Made by a program: the position numbers and the translations under genes. A model generated the notes under the pieces. The model had not been told where the DNA came from, made no database searches, and saw only the letters and a list, made by a program, of their open reading frames with translations. Shown here one piece after another: positions 7,615 to 7,636 of a DNA stretch of 7,636 bases. Source of the DNA: an uncultured Burkholderiales bacterium (GTDB lineage Bacteria; Pseudomonadota; Gammaproteobacteria; Burkholderiales; Burkholderiaceae_C); NCBI GenBank assembly GCA_903856875.1, contig CAIODE010000464.1, positions 1 through 7,636 of the forward strand. Reading direction: 5' to 3'. Every line of letters begins with the position of its first letter. Position 1 is the first letter of the stretch.

Positions 7615-7636
7615 GCCCAAACTTTTTGCCCAAACC

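Larger units (their letters stand above)
7467..7636 (-). other. rpmF upstream leader, no gene recognised
   Basis: These 170 bases carry no coding sequence I can support on either strand. They hold the TATAAT box at 7614-7609, a small perfect hairpin AGGACA/TGTCCT (7523-7518 with 7514-7509, 3-base loop), and a nearby repeat of GCGC around a T5 run (7547-7535). If transcription starts just after the TATAAT, rpmF would have an untranslated leader of roughly 135 bases, long enough to be regulatory. Whether a yceD gene ends just outside the right edge cannot be seen. Confidence 0.5.

Noticed and set aside
7513..7636. Possible C-terminus of YceD (DUF177) upstream of rpmF
   Set aside because: All three minus-strand frames were read. 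None shows the usual YceD C-terminal pattern, and all hit stops well before rpmF. A yceD gene may exist outside the window but is not supported inside it.

Overview
The window is a bacterial core-metabolism locus in which every gene I can support lies on the minus strand. Reading in the direction of transcription, from high to low coordinates, the order is rpmF - plsX - fabH - fabD - fabG - acpP - fabF - small YgfX-like membrane protein - mucD/degP-type periplasmic protease. The protease gene runs off the left edge. The rpmF-plsX-fabHDG-acpP-fabF order is the classical proteobacterial fatty-acid-synthesis cluster. The move from fabF into a mucD-type protease, together with the protein sequences, suggests a betaproteobacterium of the order Burkholderiales, probably family Comamonadaceae. 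The moderate base composition (by eye close to half GC) and short spacers would suit a freshwater, compact-genome lineage such as Limnohabitans or a relative. That placement is inferred from recognition, not from a search.

Right end (7467-7636): a 170-base leader with a perfect TATAAT box and small hairpins, leading into rpmF (ribosomal protein L32), which has a strong ribosome binding site. A strong hairpin separates rpmF from plsX. Middle (1928-7209): six lipid-synthesis genes packed almost without spacers. There are 4-base ATGA overlaps at plsX/fabH and fabD/fabG, and gaps of 19, 36 and 6 bases at fabH/fabD, fabG/acpP and acpP/fabF. PlsX makes acyl-phosphate for phospholipid synthesis, FabD loads malonate onto AcpP, FabH starts the chain, FabF elongates it and FabG performs the first reduction. 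The cluster therefore supplies most of the initiation and elongation machinery together with its carrier.

Left end (1-1922): a TTG-initiated small membrane protein whose first codons contain a near-ideal intrinsic terminator for the fab operon, then a secreted HtrA-family protease with an intact His-Asp-Ser triad and two PDZ domains, missing only a few C-terminal residues at the window edge.

I found no mobile elements, CRISPR arrays, tRNA or rRNA genes, and no evidence of an undescribed multi-gene system. The two points most worth a second look are the terminator embedded in the start of the YgfX-like gene, and the apparent absence of rpoE-rseA-rseB (envelope-stress sigma factor and its regulators) between fabF and mucD, where many relatives carry them.
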